Shown here piece after piece: positions 1-9,918 of a stretch of 64,000 nucleotides of DNA. The notes beneath the pieces are model-generated. The model saw only the letters and a list, made by a program, of their open reading frames with translations. It did not search any database and had not been told where the DNA came from. The translations under genes were made by a program, and so were the position numbers. The stretch's first letter is position 1, and each line of letters begins with the position of its first letter. The stretch spans positions 1,054,001 through 1,118,000 of the forward strand of contig CM049989.1 of NCBI GenBank assembly GCA_016630955.3, written 5' to 3'. Origin of the DNA: Didymella arachidicola. Lineage: Eukaryota > Ascomycota > Dothideomycetes > Pleosporales > Didymellaceae.

Positions 1-1
1 T

Positions 2-1225
2 GAAGAACCACAGTCACAGCCTCGAACAATTAGAACACGATTCTCCCGAGTGAACTCCATCCCAAGCGCTCCACGCACTGTGCCAGCAGTTGAAGCCACG
101 GAGAATGACACACGCCCGCCCATCGAGCGCTTCCGCACCAAGCCCAAGAAGCCGCTGTCCGTAACCGACCTTGTATCACCTGCATGGTGCGAGCTTCAGT
201 ACTTCTATACGCTGTCGAAATTTGGACGCAAGCCACGAACGCAGGCTATGCGTACTGGGTCCAAAATCCACCAAAAGCTGGAGGACGAAGTACACACAAC
301 GGTGCCTATACAAGTACAGACCAAAGAAGACCGCTTCGGCTTGCGCATGTGGAACACGATATCCGGTTTACGATGCTTGCGTGAGACTGGTCTGACGAGA
401 GAGCTTGAGGTTTGGGGAGTCATCGAAGGGCAAGTTGTCAACGGTGTCATTGACGATATATCCCACGAGTGTCCTGACCCCGATCTCGAAGAGAAGCTGG
501 AACGTGCAAAGGCTCAAAAGAGTGGCGGCACGGTGCCATTACCGAAAGATCAGCCGAGCATTGCCCAAGCTTTTGCAAAGGCTTCCGGGACAGATAATAG
601 CGGCGATGACTGGATTGGTGGTCTCGAGCCGGACAGGCAAGTCTACATCGCAGACGTCAAAACGCGCGGTGTACGCTCGAAGCCAACTGGGGCCTCTTTA
701 CGGCCAACATGGATGCAACTGATGCTCTACCGGAAGCTCCTCGAGTCATTGTCCCTGAACACCGTAGACGCAGAGACCATCTTTGCACGCTACGACTTGG
801 AGCCTCTCGAGCCGTTCACGGAAGTCTTCCTGTACGAAATTGGTGACATTGGTCCGGAGAACGAAGCCGCTGACTTCCCAAACCTGCTCTCACTGTGGTC
901 CCTTCTCATTACTGAGATGCAACTCACCATTCCTCCATCTAGCCTCTCGCCTATTCTACGTGCCGAGTTCCGCTACTCGAAGACCGGCGATGTCATCGGC
1001 AACGAGCTTGTTGTGTACGAGACAGATGTCATTGAGACATATATCGAGGATGAAATGGCGTGGTGGAAGGGCACCAGAGAGGCTAAGGGCGTTGATATTG
1101 AGGAGGCGTTCAAGTGCGGGATTTGTGATTTCGCAGAGAACTGCACGTGGCGGCAGAGGAAAGTTGACGAAGCTGTAGAGAAGAGTCGGCTTCGGCGGAT
1201 AGGGAGGGAGAAGAGCGCAGTTTGA
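2..1225 (+). CDS. EXO5: Exonuclease V (Dem1/EXO5), 5'-truncated by window edge
   Basis: Single-strand-specific DNA exonuclease of the PDDEXK fold that carries a 4Fe-4S cluster; in yeast it maintains mitochondrial DNA and in other fungi and animals it is also nuclear. The visible 407 codons run in one frame from base 2 to a TGA at 1223-1225. The only start-like codon near the edge is a GTG at 50, and the frame is open through the first bases of the window, so the true start lies upstream. Support: the family opening around residues 25-45 (RTKPKKPLSVTDLVSPAWC), a lone Cys in that segment, a central VIEGQVVNGVIDD strand and VYIADVKTR (the Asp and Lys of the nuclease core), and a C-terminal CGICDFAENC triplet of cysteines. 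One N-terminal plus three C-terminal cysteines is the AddB-like iron-sulfur arrangement expected of Exo5. No intron is needed in the visible part. Confidence 0.9.
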   Translation, partial: EEPQSQPRTIRTRFSRVNSIPSAPRTVPAVEATENDTRPPIERFRTKPKKPLSVTDLVSPAWCELQYFYTLSKFGRKPRTQAMRTGSKIHQKLEDEVHTTVPIQVQTKEDRFGLRMWNTISGLRCLRETGLTRELEVWGVIEGQVVNGVIDDISHECPDPDLEEKLERAKAQKSGGTVPLPKDQPSIAQAFAKASGTDNSGDDWIGGLEPDRQVYIADVKTRGVRSKPTGASLRPTWMQLMLYRKLLESLSLNTVDAETIFARYDLEPLEPFTEVFLYEIGDIGPENEAADFPNLLSLWSLLITEMQLTIPPSSLSPILRAEFRYSKTGDVIGNELVVYETDVIETYIEDEMAWWKGTREAKGVDIEEAFKCGICDFAENCTWRQRKVDEAVEKSRLRRIGREKSAV

Positions 1226-2889
1226 GTCTTTGGGAATTTCTTCGTGCATGCGTGACGCTCTTGGCGGTATGCATCGCTTCGGCGTTGTAGCTTCTGGTAT
1301 CCCAGAGCTTGTGTGCTTGATGGCCAGTCAGTTCAAGGATACATATAGTCTTTTCAAGGGTACATAGGGCAGTCGTGTCCGACGAGGCCAGTTCATTGTC
1401 CCGGAACCCCCTTGCCTAAAGTCGTCATCCTCAATATGTTCGTAGGGGTGCAAGTTTGTAGTGCGGGTAGGGTCAGGAAGCTGCCATAAATACTATGGTG
1501 TCTTTAGATACTGATTTCTTGTTCGAATTGGGTCCCTAGGATCAATATCAATGTATCGATGGTCGTTATTTTTTCTTTTGTTGATCTCTCATCACCACAT
1601 GCATGGGCTGATGGAATGTTGCATCTGCACAGCCTCATTGTCGAACAAGGGTTTCTGGTTTCTTCATGGGTTTTCCGAGGTATACGAAGGCTATTTATTT
1701 GCATTTGAGGTTAATTTGACAAGTTGATGTGGTGTTGCGGATTTTCATGTAGAATGTTGAGGTTGAGAAATTGTGCAAAATCACCGTGTAGAATGACCAG
1801 TGTTCGTCGGCCAAAACTGCTGATTGTGCAAATCGCGCCGTGAACCAATGGTAAACTCAAGTACTCATGCGACCACTAATGCAGACTGGGAAGAGTGCTT
1901 CCGGATGCTGCGCCTACACGCAAAGCCCTGCACAGTTTGCGCTGATCGAAGCAACACTCGGAGGAGTTCGCACCGTACCCGAGCCCACGGCCTCGAACTA
2001 TACTGATAGCGCTTCTCCCATAACAGCAAAGCTATTGAAATTGAAGGTAAAATTCGAAGTAGTAGTCATCAGACTATTTATAAGGTTGCAAGGTGCATAG
2101 ATCCTACGCTTGGTGAAACCCATTGCCACACGTGAGAGCTCACAAGGAGACGAAAACTTGCTGTGGTTCAGAAGCTCTAATTAGAGATTAATGTGATACA
2201 CGGAATAAGAAGATGAGCCCATCAGACTCACTGCCCTCTAAATGCCCTGACGATGAATGTTGTGGAATTCATTAAACATAATTAAGCCTAAATGCGCATT
2301 AGCTGAGGATTCTTGATTCTCAAGTGACGTGACATTGCAAACAGAGTCAATCAGAGCTATCTTAGTCTCGCGCATCGATCTCCATGCCTGTCTGTATCCA
2401 TCACACTCTCCGGGTTGGCAAGCACTAACCACGGGAGAGCGCAATGGCCAGGGAGGAGCTCTCGGTTCAAGTGTATTGGGAGTCACGCTGGTTGGTTCAG
2501 ACCAGCGCTTCCGTTCATCAAGGGAAATAGGGTTGTGAGGGAATGGTTGGGTTGCACTTACAAACGAACTTTCGGTTGGTGTCGGTGTTTTGTTTGGTGG
2601 ATAGAAGTAAGTAAATGTGGGCACGTATGGACCTACGATGACTAAGCTAGCGTTGAACAGCTACGTGCTATGTACAACACGTTCGGAACGCTTTCAACAT
2701 TGCGAACGTTATTTGGGGAAGTGGGCCAAACTCGCTTAGTCTAGTGGTCTGGATTTTGGACTCGCTGAGATTTTGTAGCGTGCGTCGTTCTGGAGCTCAA
2801 GCAGTGAAGTTCGAGTGTCGTTGCGGGGGCGGTCAACCCACATCTCGCAGCTTCTGTTCGAGCTTTGGAGCAACATCATCCAACCAAAC
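1226..2889. other. Intergenic region, no supported gene
   Basis: About 1.66 kb, more AT-rich than its flanks. Open frames are short; the longest (128 codons, minus strand, 2238-2624) has low-complexity Pro/Ser content and no recognisable motif. I see no repeat structure, tRNA or transposon end. It should hold the EXO5 3' UTR and the promoter of the Ecm15-like gene. Confidence 0.5.
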
Positions 2890-3290
2890 ATGGCGAGCAA
2901 CGACATTTCAGACATCAAGACACCACCGTCCTGCATCGCAGACTTCTGCCTCGTTCCGATCGGCACACCAACAGCGAGCGTGTCGAAGGAAGTTGCGGAA
3001 GTGCAGAGAATCCTGAAGAAGAGTGGATTGAACTACTCCATGCATTCAGCAGGCACGACCGTTGGTGCGTATCTGATGTCGATTGCCGGTTGTCGCACCA
3101 CTGACAGAGCCATCCAGAGGGCTCATGGGACGATTGCATGCGAGTCATTGGGCAGTGCCATGCTCTGCTGCACCAGAATGGCGTTGTCAGAATCCAGAGT
3201 GACATCAGGATTGGCACCAGGACAGACAAGAAGCAGGGCTTCAAGGACAAGGTTGAAGCTGTTGAGAAGCTGCTGAAGGACGATAACTAA
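2890..3290 (+). CDS. ECM15: UPF0045/Ecm15-type thiamine-binding-like protein
   Basis: Small cytosolic protein of the MTH1187/YqgV/Ecm15 family (ferredoxin-like fold; bacterial members bind thiamine; the yeast protein's role is not settled). Two exons: 2890-3064 and 3118-3290, with a 53-bp intron (GTGCGT donor, CACTGAC branch, CAG acceptor) splitting a Glu codon. The product is 115 residues, the normal family length. Diagnostic stretches are IADFCLVPIGTPTASVSKEV near the start, GLNYSMHSAGTTVEGSWDD across the splice, and RIQSDIRIGTRTDKK towards the end. The ATG at 2890 is chosen because the conserved domain begins about ten residues later, although the frame is open further upstream. The splice restores the conserved EGSWDD block, which supports the model strongly. 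Confidence 0.9.
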
Positions 3291-4168
3291 GCCTCGCACA
3301 TGCGAAGAATGTTCAGTTGATGTTTGCTCCTTAACGCAGGGCTATAATTGCTCAAGTATCACAACAAGACCACACCAGCGTCGAACACAAAACAACGCGT
3401 CTACATACCTCATCGAGATATTGACAGGCAATCTGGCGGACCACAGTGACTCATTATCGATAGACCCACGGCCCCTTTTCCTCGATTGGCTGTCCTAGAA
3501 GTGATGTGCCTGCGATGCTGGGGTTTGCTGGCTGAGTTGGCGGTCTTCTGGAAGGGTACCAAGGCCCGTGAGTGATGAGCCGGGCTGTGTGACAGGGAAG
3601 CGCGTCACATGAAATTAGAGGATGCCTGCGCGTTTGGCAGGCGCGAGACAGGTCTCACTGGTTGTGAGCGTCTCTGAGCCGTTGATAAATAATCGAATGC
3701 CCTCCAAGGCTTCGTTTTGACTTTCAACCACCTATCGCCATTGTTTACTGCAACTCTTTTGCCAACCGAGTTTCACGAGCCCTGCCGTCGTTCGTCCGGA
3801 GTACAGCCCTGCATTGGCGAGCGGTGCACGGTTGCTGTTCCGTCATAGGCGTTTCCTACGGCTTCCGTCCCCATACCCGAGAAATTCCTTGCTCCTAGGC
3901 CGTACCCTCAGGTCTCACTCCACGAACATCGACTGCGCAGCCGACGAGCATCATTGCAGCGCCTTGTTTCCATCCTTCACGCCGGCGCAGCATTTATCCA
4001 CCCATACACAGCCCCGGACCTGCCGTGTGCCGAGACTGCATTCACGCGGCGACCAAAATCAAAGGCATGCACGCGACACCGCAGCTGCCGCTCACCAACC
4101 TACGCACCGGTACCTCTCGTCGCTAGAAGCCTCAACGCTTCCACCGCATTTGCGCACAACTACCAGCT
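3291..4168. other. Intergenic region and long MDM34 leader
   Basis: Holds the 3' end of the Ecm15-like transcript and the promoter of MDM34. From about 3720 it is pyrimidine-rich and stop-poor, typical of a fungal promoter and 5' UTR. An open frame at 3814-4275 runs through it but overlaps the MDM34 start in another frame and has no recognisable content. Confidence 0.5.
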
Positions 4169-5941
4169 ATGGCGTTCAACTTCAACTGGTCGCCACTCCT
4201 GGCGGACACCTCGCGCGCACGAGATATGCTTACGACGGCTCTGAACAAATCCCCGAAGCCGCCTATCATCGTTGACGACATCATCGTCACCGAACTCAAC
4301 CTCGGGTCAACACCGCCAGAGCTCGAGATATTGGAGATTGGCGATCTTGCAGAAGATCGCTTCAGAGGCATCTTCAAAATGTCCTACACCGGGGATGCGT
4401 TCCTGACACTGAAGACCAAGGTTCAGGTCAACCCATTGAAGACGCACTTGTCAACGAAGCCGGACTTTGCATCACCACAACCGCTAGCAGCAGCATCCGG
4501 CCTGACAATACCGTTGTCCATCACACTTTCGAATTTCCGATTATCCGGATTCGTCATCCTGGTGTTCTCGAAACAAAAGGGCTTGACGTTGGTATTCAGG
4601 AACGACCCCCTGGAGTCGCTGAAGGTGTCCTCGACTTTCGATTCAATACCGTTCGTCCGCGATTATCTACAAAAGGTCATCGAGGAGCAGCTGCGGGTAT
4701 TGTTCATGGAAGACTTGCCTGCAATTATTCACCGACTGTCATTACGGCTGTGCTCGCCTGAATTTCAAGAGATGGAAGAAGAAAGATTGGAAGGCACAAA
4801 TGACGGCGCTGCTACCGTTGACCCTTTTGCGACACCTCCACAAGATGCTGTCGATGCATTCGGTAATCCTCTCGACGAGTCGCAGATCTCCGAAATTGCT
4901 CTCGACCCCGTCGGCGAGATCCATGCCTCGTTTTCACAGAAGAATATTCTCCGTCTGGCCGCCCTCTCGGAATCGCAACGTACCCTTTCGCTCTTTACGC
5001 CCGGCATCCGAGACGCTGTATTCCGCGCTTGGGCTGGACCCGATCGGGATGCATCGGGTACCGCTACGCCGGCACTTACAAGAGGCAGTTTGTCTAGGAT
5101 ACAGTCTACATTCGGTACCATGAAATCTGGCGCGTCTTCGGTCGCATCTGGAAGCCAAGGCACCCACGAGACTCACGATACGCACGACTCTCGCCCCACC
5201 ATTTCGTCAACATACTCGATGTCAGGCCTAACTTTGGGTGCTGGTCGATCACGTACTGGTGGCCTGCGCAAGCGCAAGAAGCGTGTCGTCGATCTTCGCA
5301 AGAAGACCACCGAGACTGTCGCGGACACCGGTTCAGTCGACGGACAAAGCGAGATGGCAAGCACATACGCATCGGAGACTTCGAGCGCCATGCATGAGGA
5401 CGCTGGAGAAGTCGCAACGCCACCCCGAAGCCCAGTCCGCCCTGGTCTACAACACGAAGGACCTCACGGCATCCTTGACTATGGTGAACCAAGCACCGTT
5501 GTGGACAACACAGCTTCCACCGAAACGTTGCTTCCCGCCGCACCTCTTCTCTCGGAACCACCAAGACTATCGAGGTCCAAGGCAAAGGAGCGCGAAGCTT
5601 ATGGAGACGAGACCATCAAAGCTCGTCCGTCCTCAAGACGACCACCCCTCTCGCACAATCAGATTCGTCAGGCCCAGCAGTCTACATCACCTCTCCTTCG
5701 TTCCTTGTCGTTTGACAAGATTGCTTTCACAGCACCACCCAATGAGGCTGAAAGCTCAGGAGGTATTCTCGAGCAAGCTTGGATGACAAAGATGGCACAG
5801 GAGATCGCGCGAAAAGTGCAGCAAGAGAAGGACCGTGCTTCTCGAGATGTCTCACCAGCAGCTTGCGGCTCGAAAGGCCCAACTGGAGGCATCTGGGCCT
5901 CTGAGGATGAGCTCGAAGCCCCTCCAGCTTACGTTGCTTAG
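4169..5941 (+). CDS. MDM34: Mitochondrial distribution and morphology protein 34 (ERMES subunit)
   Basis: Outer-membrane subunit of the ER-mitochondria encounter structure (with Mmm1, Mdm10 and Mdm12), which tethers the two organelles and moves phospholipids through SMP domains. Single exon, 590 residues. The N-terminus MAFNFNWSPLLADTSRARDM is the family signature, and the SMP-LTD domain fills roughly residues 1-200 (ELNLGSTPPELEILEIGDL, MSYTGDAFLTLKTKVQVNPL, LPAIIHRLSLRLCSPEF). The rest is the usual low-complexity tail rich in Ser, Thr and Pro, with a basic patch (GLRKRKKRVVDLRKK) near residues 363-377. The start is fixed by the conserved MAFNFNW. Length and single-exon layout match other filamentous ascomycetes. 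Nothing looks damaged. Confidence 0.97.
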   Translation: MAFNFNWSPLLADTSRARDMLTTALNKSPKPPIIVDDIIVTELNLGSTPPELEILEIGDLAEDRFRGIFKMSYTGDAFLTLKTKVQVNPLKTHLSTKPDFASPQPLAAASGLTIPLSITLSNFRLSGFVILVFSKQKGLTLVFRNDPLESLKVSSTFDSIPFVRDYLQKVIEEQLRVLFMEDLPAIIHRLSLRLCSPEFQEMEEERLEGTNDGAATVDPFATPPQDAVDAFGNPLDESQISEIALDPVGEIHASFSQKNILRLAALSESQRTLSLFTPGIRDAVFRAWAGPDRDASGTATPALTRGSLSRIQSTFGTMKSGASSVASGSQGTHETHDTHDSRPTISSTYSMSGLTLGAGRSRTGGLRKRKKRVVDLRKKTTETVADTGSVDGQSEMASTYASETSSAMHEDAGEVATPPRSPVRPGLQHEGPHGILDYGEPSTVVDNTASTETLLPAAPLLSEPPRLSRSKAKEREAYGDETIKARPSSRRPPLSHNQIRQAQQSTSPLLRSLSFDKIAFTAPPNEAESSGGILEQAWMTKMAQEIARKVQQEKDRASRDVSPAACGSKGPTGGIWASEDELEAPPAYVA

Positions 5942-6712
5942 GACATAGCTCCAGCAACACCTAATGACTTATGCATTATGATGGCGTTTCTGGCTCGAGT
6001 TTTCTTTTGTCTTTCGCTACACACTTGCCTGGTCTTTCCTTCGCTAGCTAGTCCTTTTATTTGTTTGGAGTAAAAGTTCACAGGAGTTGTTGTACTTTGG
6101 GACATCCTGTAAGATACTGAGAGAGGCTCTGGGCCCTTTCGAAGGAGAGTAGACACTGCAGAGGTTGAGAATCATCTCCCTTGCGTTGTACATTTAGCGG
6201 TCAAGGGCGACACTAGGTACGCGACTGATGGTTGGGCACATACACAAGCTGCTATTATTATATGGCAGCCGAGCTGGAGCTGGATTGGATAGTAGTAATA
6301 CACCACCTGACACCCATCTGTGACTTCACATGTTCTCTATTCTTGCACTGCGCAGGTAAACGATAGCGTCATACATGGTTCTCAGAATGGCATCGAGGTG
6401 CATGAGATCTGCAAGTGACGTTCGAGCTTCGGCTAGCCTGAAATCGACCCCACAGTCGGTCCCTGGAGCTAGATGGCGAGATTTCGGGGCGGGTACACCG
6501 CTAAGCACCACGTTGTCACTTCAGCAACATCACATCTTCCCCTTCTGCAATTGAGGTTTTGGTATCAATTGCAGTCCCTCTTTCCATTTATCCTCGGTTC
6601 TCTGTTGGTTTGACAAGGTGTGTCCAATTCGCGATTATTCACTCAATTCTGGAGCTCTTGTGACCACGGTAACTAACATATGCATCTGCAGTGTCAAGCT
6701 TCATCCTCCACC
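5942..6712. other. Intergenic region with probable 5'-UTR intron of the SND1 gene
   Basis: Contains the MDM34 3' end and the SND1 promoter. Just before the SND1 start there is a plausible leader intron of about 74 bp: a GTGTGT donor at 6618, CTAAC branch near 6671 and CTGCAG acceptor ending at 6691, followed 21 bases later by the ATG. No other gene seen. Confidence 0.45.
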
Positions 6713-9417
6713 ATGGCTGCCTCCCACTTCGAAGCGAAGGTTAAGAGCGTTCTCTCCGGCGACACTGTTGTTCTCCACAACATCAGCAACCCGAAACAAG
6801 AACGCATCCTCAGCTTAGCCTTCGTCACCGCGCCGCGGTTGAAGCGCGAGGGCGACGAGCAATTTGCCTTCGAATCGCGCGATTACCTTCGCCGTCTGCT
6901 TGTCGGAAAGGTCGTACGCTTCCAGGTCCTCTACAAGATTCCCACCGGTGCCAACCGCGAGTACGGTATCGTTGCTCTGCCAGACCGCACAGTGCTCCCT
7001 GAACAAGCCGTGGCTGAGGGCTGGGTGAAGCTGCGTGACGATGCTGGCCGCAAGGGCGATTCCGAGGAGGATGCACAAATTTTTGAGAAGCTGCAGGTGC
7101 TCGAGGCGCGAGCCAGGGCAGAGTCGAAGGGTCTCTGGGCCGAAACGGGTGGTAGAATCAACTCGGTGAACGAGCTCAGCAACCCCCAGCAGTTCGTTGA
7201 AGAGAACAAGGGCCAGGAGCTTACTGGTGAGTTTAGTCAGATGATATCGAAGACCAGTCCTAATTCCACGCAGCTATCGTTGAGAAAGTCCTCTCTGGCG
7301 ACCGCCTTATCGTTCGCTTCCTCCTCTCGCCCAACGAGCACGTCCAGACTATGATCCTCCTCGCTGGTATCCGCGCACCATCGACTCAACGAACAAACCC
7401 CTCAACCCAAGAAGTACAGGCCGCCGAGCCTTTCGGTGATGAGGCACAGCTTTTCGTTGAGACCAGGCTGCTCCAGCGTAACGTCGCTGCGACCGTCCTT
7501 GGAACGACACCCAACGGTCAGATTGTCGCGGACGTGAAGCACCCTAGCCAGGGCAGCATCACACCTCACATCCTCAAGGCCGGTCTGGCCAAGTGCACCG
7601 ATCACCACACTACAATGCTCGGAGCTCAGATGGCGAAGCTGAGACAGGCTGAGAAGTTTGCCAGGGACAGGAGGCAAGGTGTCTACCAGGGCCATGTCGT
7701 ACCCAAGGCTAACGCTCCTGGCGAGCTTGAGGCAGTCGTTAGCAGGGTACAGAGCGCAGACACCCTCTTCCTGCGAAACAAGGCTGGCGCTGAGAAGCGC
7801 ATCAACCTGAGCAGTGTTCGCCAGCCTAAGCCTACCGACCCCAAACAGTCACCATGGGTACCGGAGGCCAAGGAGTTCTTGCGCAAGAAGTTGATCGGCA
7901 AGCACGTCAAATTCCACATTGACGGAAAGCGCCCGGCACAGGAGGGATACGATGAGCGTGAGATGGCCACAGTCACCTTCCAGGATAAGAACATTGGTCT
8001 TCTCCTTGTTGAGAACGGCATGGCTACAGTCATTCGTCATCGCCAAGACGATCCCGATAGGAGTCCCATCTACGACGATCTCTTGCTCGCTGAAGCAACC
8101 GCACAGGAGGAACAGAAGGGTCTGTGGTCTCCAAAGTCACCATCTACTAAGCAATACGTCGACTACTCCGAATCACTCGAGAAAGCCAAGCGCCAGCTCA
8201 CTCTTCTCTCCAGGCAGCGCAGAGTCCCTGCTGTTGTCGACTTCGTCAAGTCTGCGTCCCGCTTCACTGTCCTAATTCCTCGCGAAAATGCGAAGATCAC
8301 CCTTGTCCTCTCCGGAATCCGCGCTCCTCGATCGGCCAGGAACGATCAAGATAAGGGCGAGCCTTACGGCAAGGAGGCACATGAGTTTGCAAGCAAGCGC
8401 TGCCAGCAGCGCGATGTTGAGATCGACGTCGAGGACTGCGACAAGGTTGGTGGCTTCATCGGCACTCTCTACATCAACCGTGAGAACTTCGCCAAGACAC
8501 TCGTTGAGGAGGGTCTCGCATCTGTACACGCTTACTCGGCTGAAAGGTCTGGCAACGCAAATGAGCTGTTCCAGGCTGAGCAGAAGGCCAAGGATGCACG
8601 AAAAAACCTTTGGGAAAACTACGACCCCTCGCAAGAGGATGAGTACGACGACACTACTGCTGCCGCTGCTCAACCATCGAACGGTGACGCACCAGCTGCG
8701 TCAAGGCAGAAGGACTACCGCGATGTCGTGGTCACTCACGTTGCCGAGGACGGCAAGCTCAAGATCCAGCAAATCGGCTCAGGCACATCTGCACTCACAA
8801 CGATGATGAACGCGTTCAGCAAGTTTCACCTCAACCCTGCCAACAGCAAGGGTCTGGATGGCCCTCCCAAGACCGGCGAGTTTGTCTCAGCAAAGTTCTC
8901 TGAGGACAACACATGGTACCGCGCCCGCGTCCGCCGCAACGACCGTGAAGCCAAGAAGGCAGAGGTTGTCTACATTGACTTCGGAAACTCTGAGATCGTC
9001 CCCTGGACAAGTCTGCGTCCTCTCGGCGCCGAGTTCTCGAACACCAAGCTCAAGCCTCAGGCCGTTGATGCCCAGCTGGCTTTCATCCAGCTTCCCAACA
9101 ACCCCGAGTACCTCGCCGATGCCGTCCAATTCATCTCGGAAGAGACCGCCGGCCGCTCACTCGTGGCCAACGTTGACCAGGTCGAAAAGGACGGCCTCTT
9201 ATATGTCACTTTGTTCGACCCCAAGCAGAGTAAGTCTGGCGAGGAGAGCGTAAACGCCGATGTCATCACAGAAGGTCTTGCTATGGTCCCTAAGAAGCTC
9301 AAGGCTTGGGAGAGGAGTGCGACAGACATCCTCGGCGCTTTGCAGCAGAAGCAGGATGTTGCCAAGGCCGAGAGGAGAGGCCAGTGGGAGTACGGTGATC
9401 TGACTGAGGATGACTAG
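6713..9417 (+). CDS. SND1: Tudor staphylococcal nuclease (SND1/Tudor-SN)
   Basis: Multifunctional RNA-binding protein with repeated staphylococcal-nuclease (SN) folds and a Tudor domain, linked in eukaryotes to RNA decay, splicing and stress granules. Exons 6713-7226 and 7274-9417 with a 47-bp intron (GTGAGT/CAG) give 885 residues, the normal size. Four SN repeats follow one another, each with the FxxxVKSVLSGDTVVL-like opening and a GLW near its end (roughly residues 5-145, 175-310, 325-480 and 510-645). A Tudor segment near residues 710-790 is recognisable by GEFVSAKFSEDNTWYRARV and VVYIDFGNSEIVPW, followed by a partial fifth SN repeat. The intron lies between SN1 and SN2. Start: ATG before AASHFEAKVKSVLSGD. 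In animals the SN domains have largely lost calcium-dependent nuclease residues; I did not try to judge each repeat here. Confidence 0.95.
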
Positions 9418-9918
9418 ATGCATAGCTCAGACTGGCGGCGTCAAAAAGTATTGCGCACGCATTTGTAGGATATATCATGTACGAACCAAAGGTTGGAAAA
9501 GCATTGAATCAATTCGTTTCTGCCTACGTCAATCGGCCGATGGTAGTGACGGTGACGCCTATATCCAAATGACCGCCCCAAGGCTGACTGCAAACCGTGA
9601 ACAAAATGTCCCAGCCGACAATCATGTGGACAAGTCACAAATGACACATGTTGCGGCCTGCGCGAGGTGTGGGTGGCTCTGTTTCACAGCCCCATCCCTA
9701 ACCTGAACGACCCCGCCAGCCAATCGGTCGCGTCTGTCGGGGGTGGCGGTGCGATGGGAACAGGCAACCACCTTCTGCACCCCAACGTATATCGACGATG
9801 CCAGCCATGACGACGACCTTCAAGGCAGTCGCTGCTTCGCTTTATCCTATGTCATTGTATATTCAATTCACATAACGCAGTCGCGCTGACAAAGCACACT
9901 GCGATCGGATCAACGTTC
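9418..9918. other. Intergenic region
   Basis: Promoter of the multidomain gene that follows. A CCAAT box is visible at about 9718 (AGCCAATCGG). No gene or repeat seen. Confidence 0.45.

Noticed and set aside
2735..2830. tRNA-like stretch (TTAGTCTAGTGGTC resembling a D arm, and a GTTCGAG)
   Set aside because: I could not pair an acceptor stem or a T arm at the right spacing; a covariance-model scan would decide.
3814..4275. 153-codon frame upstream of MDM34
   Set aside because: Overlaps the secure MDM34 start in another register and has no recognisable content; probably 5' UTR.
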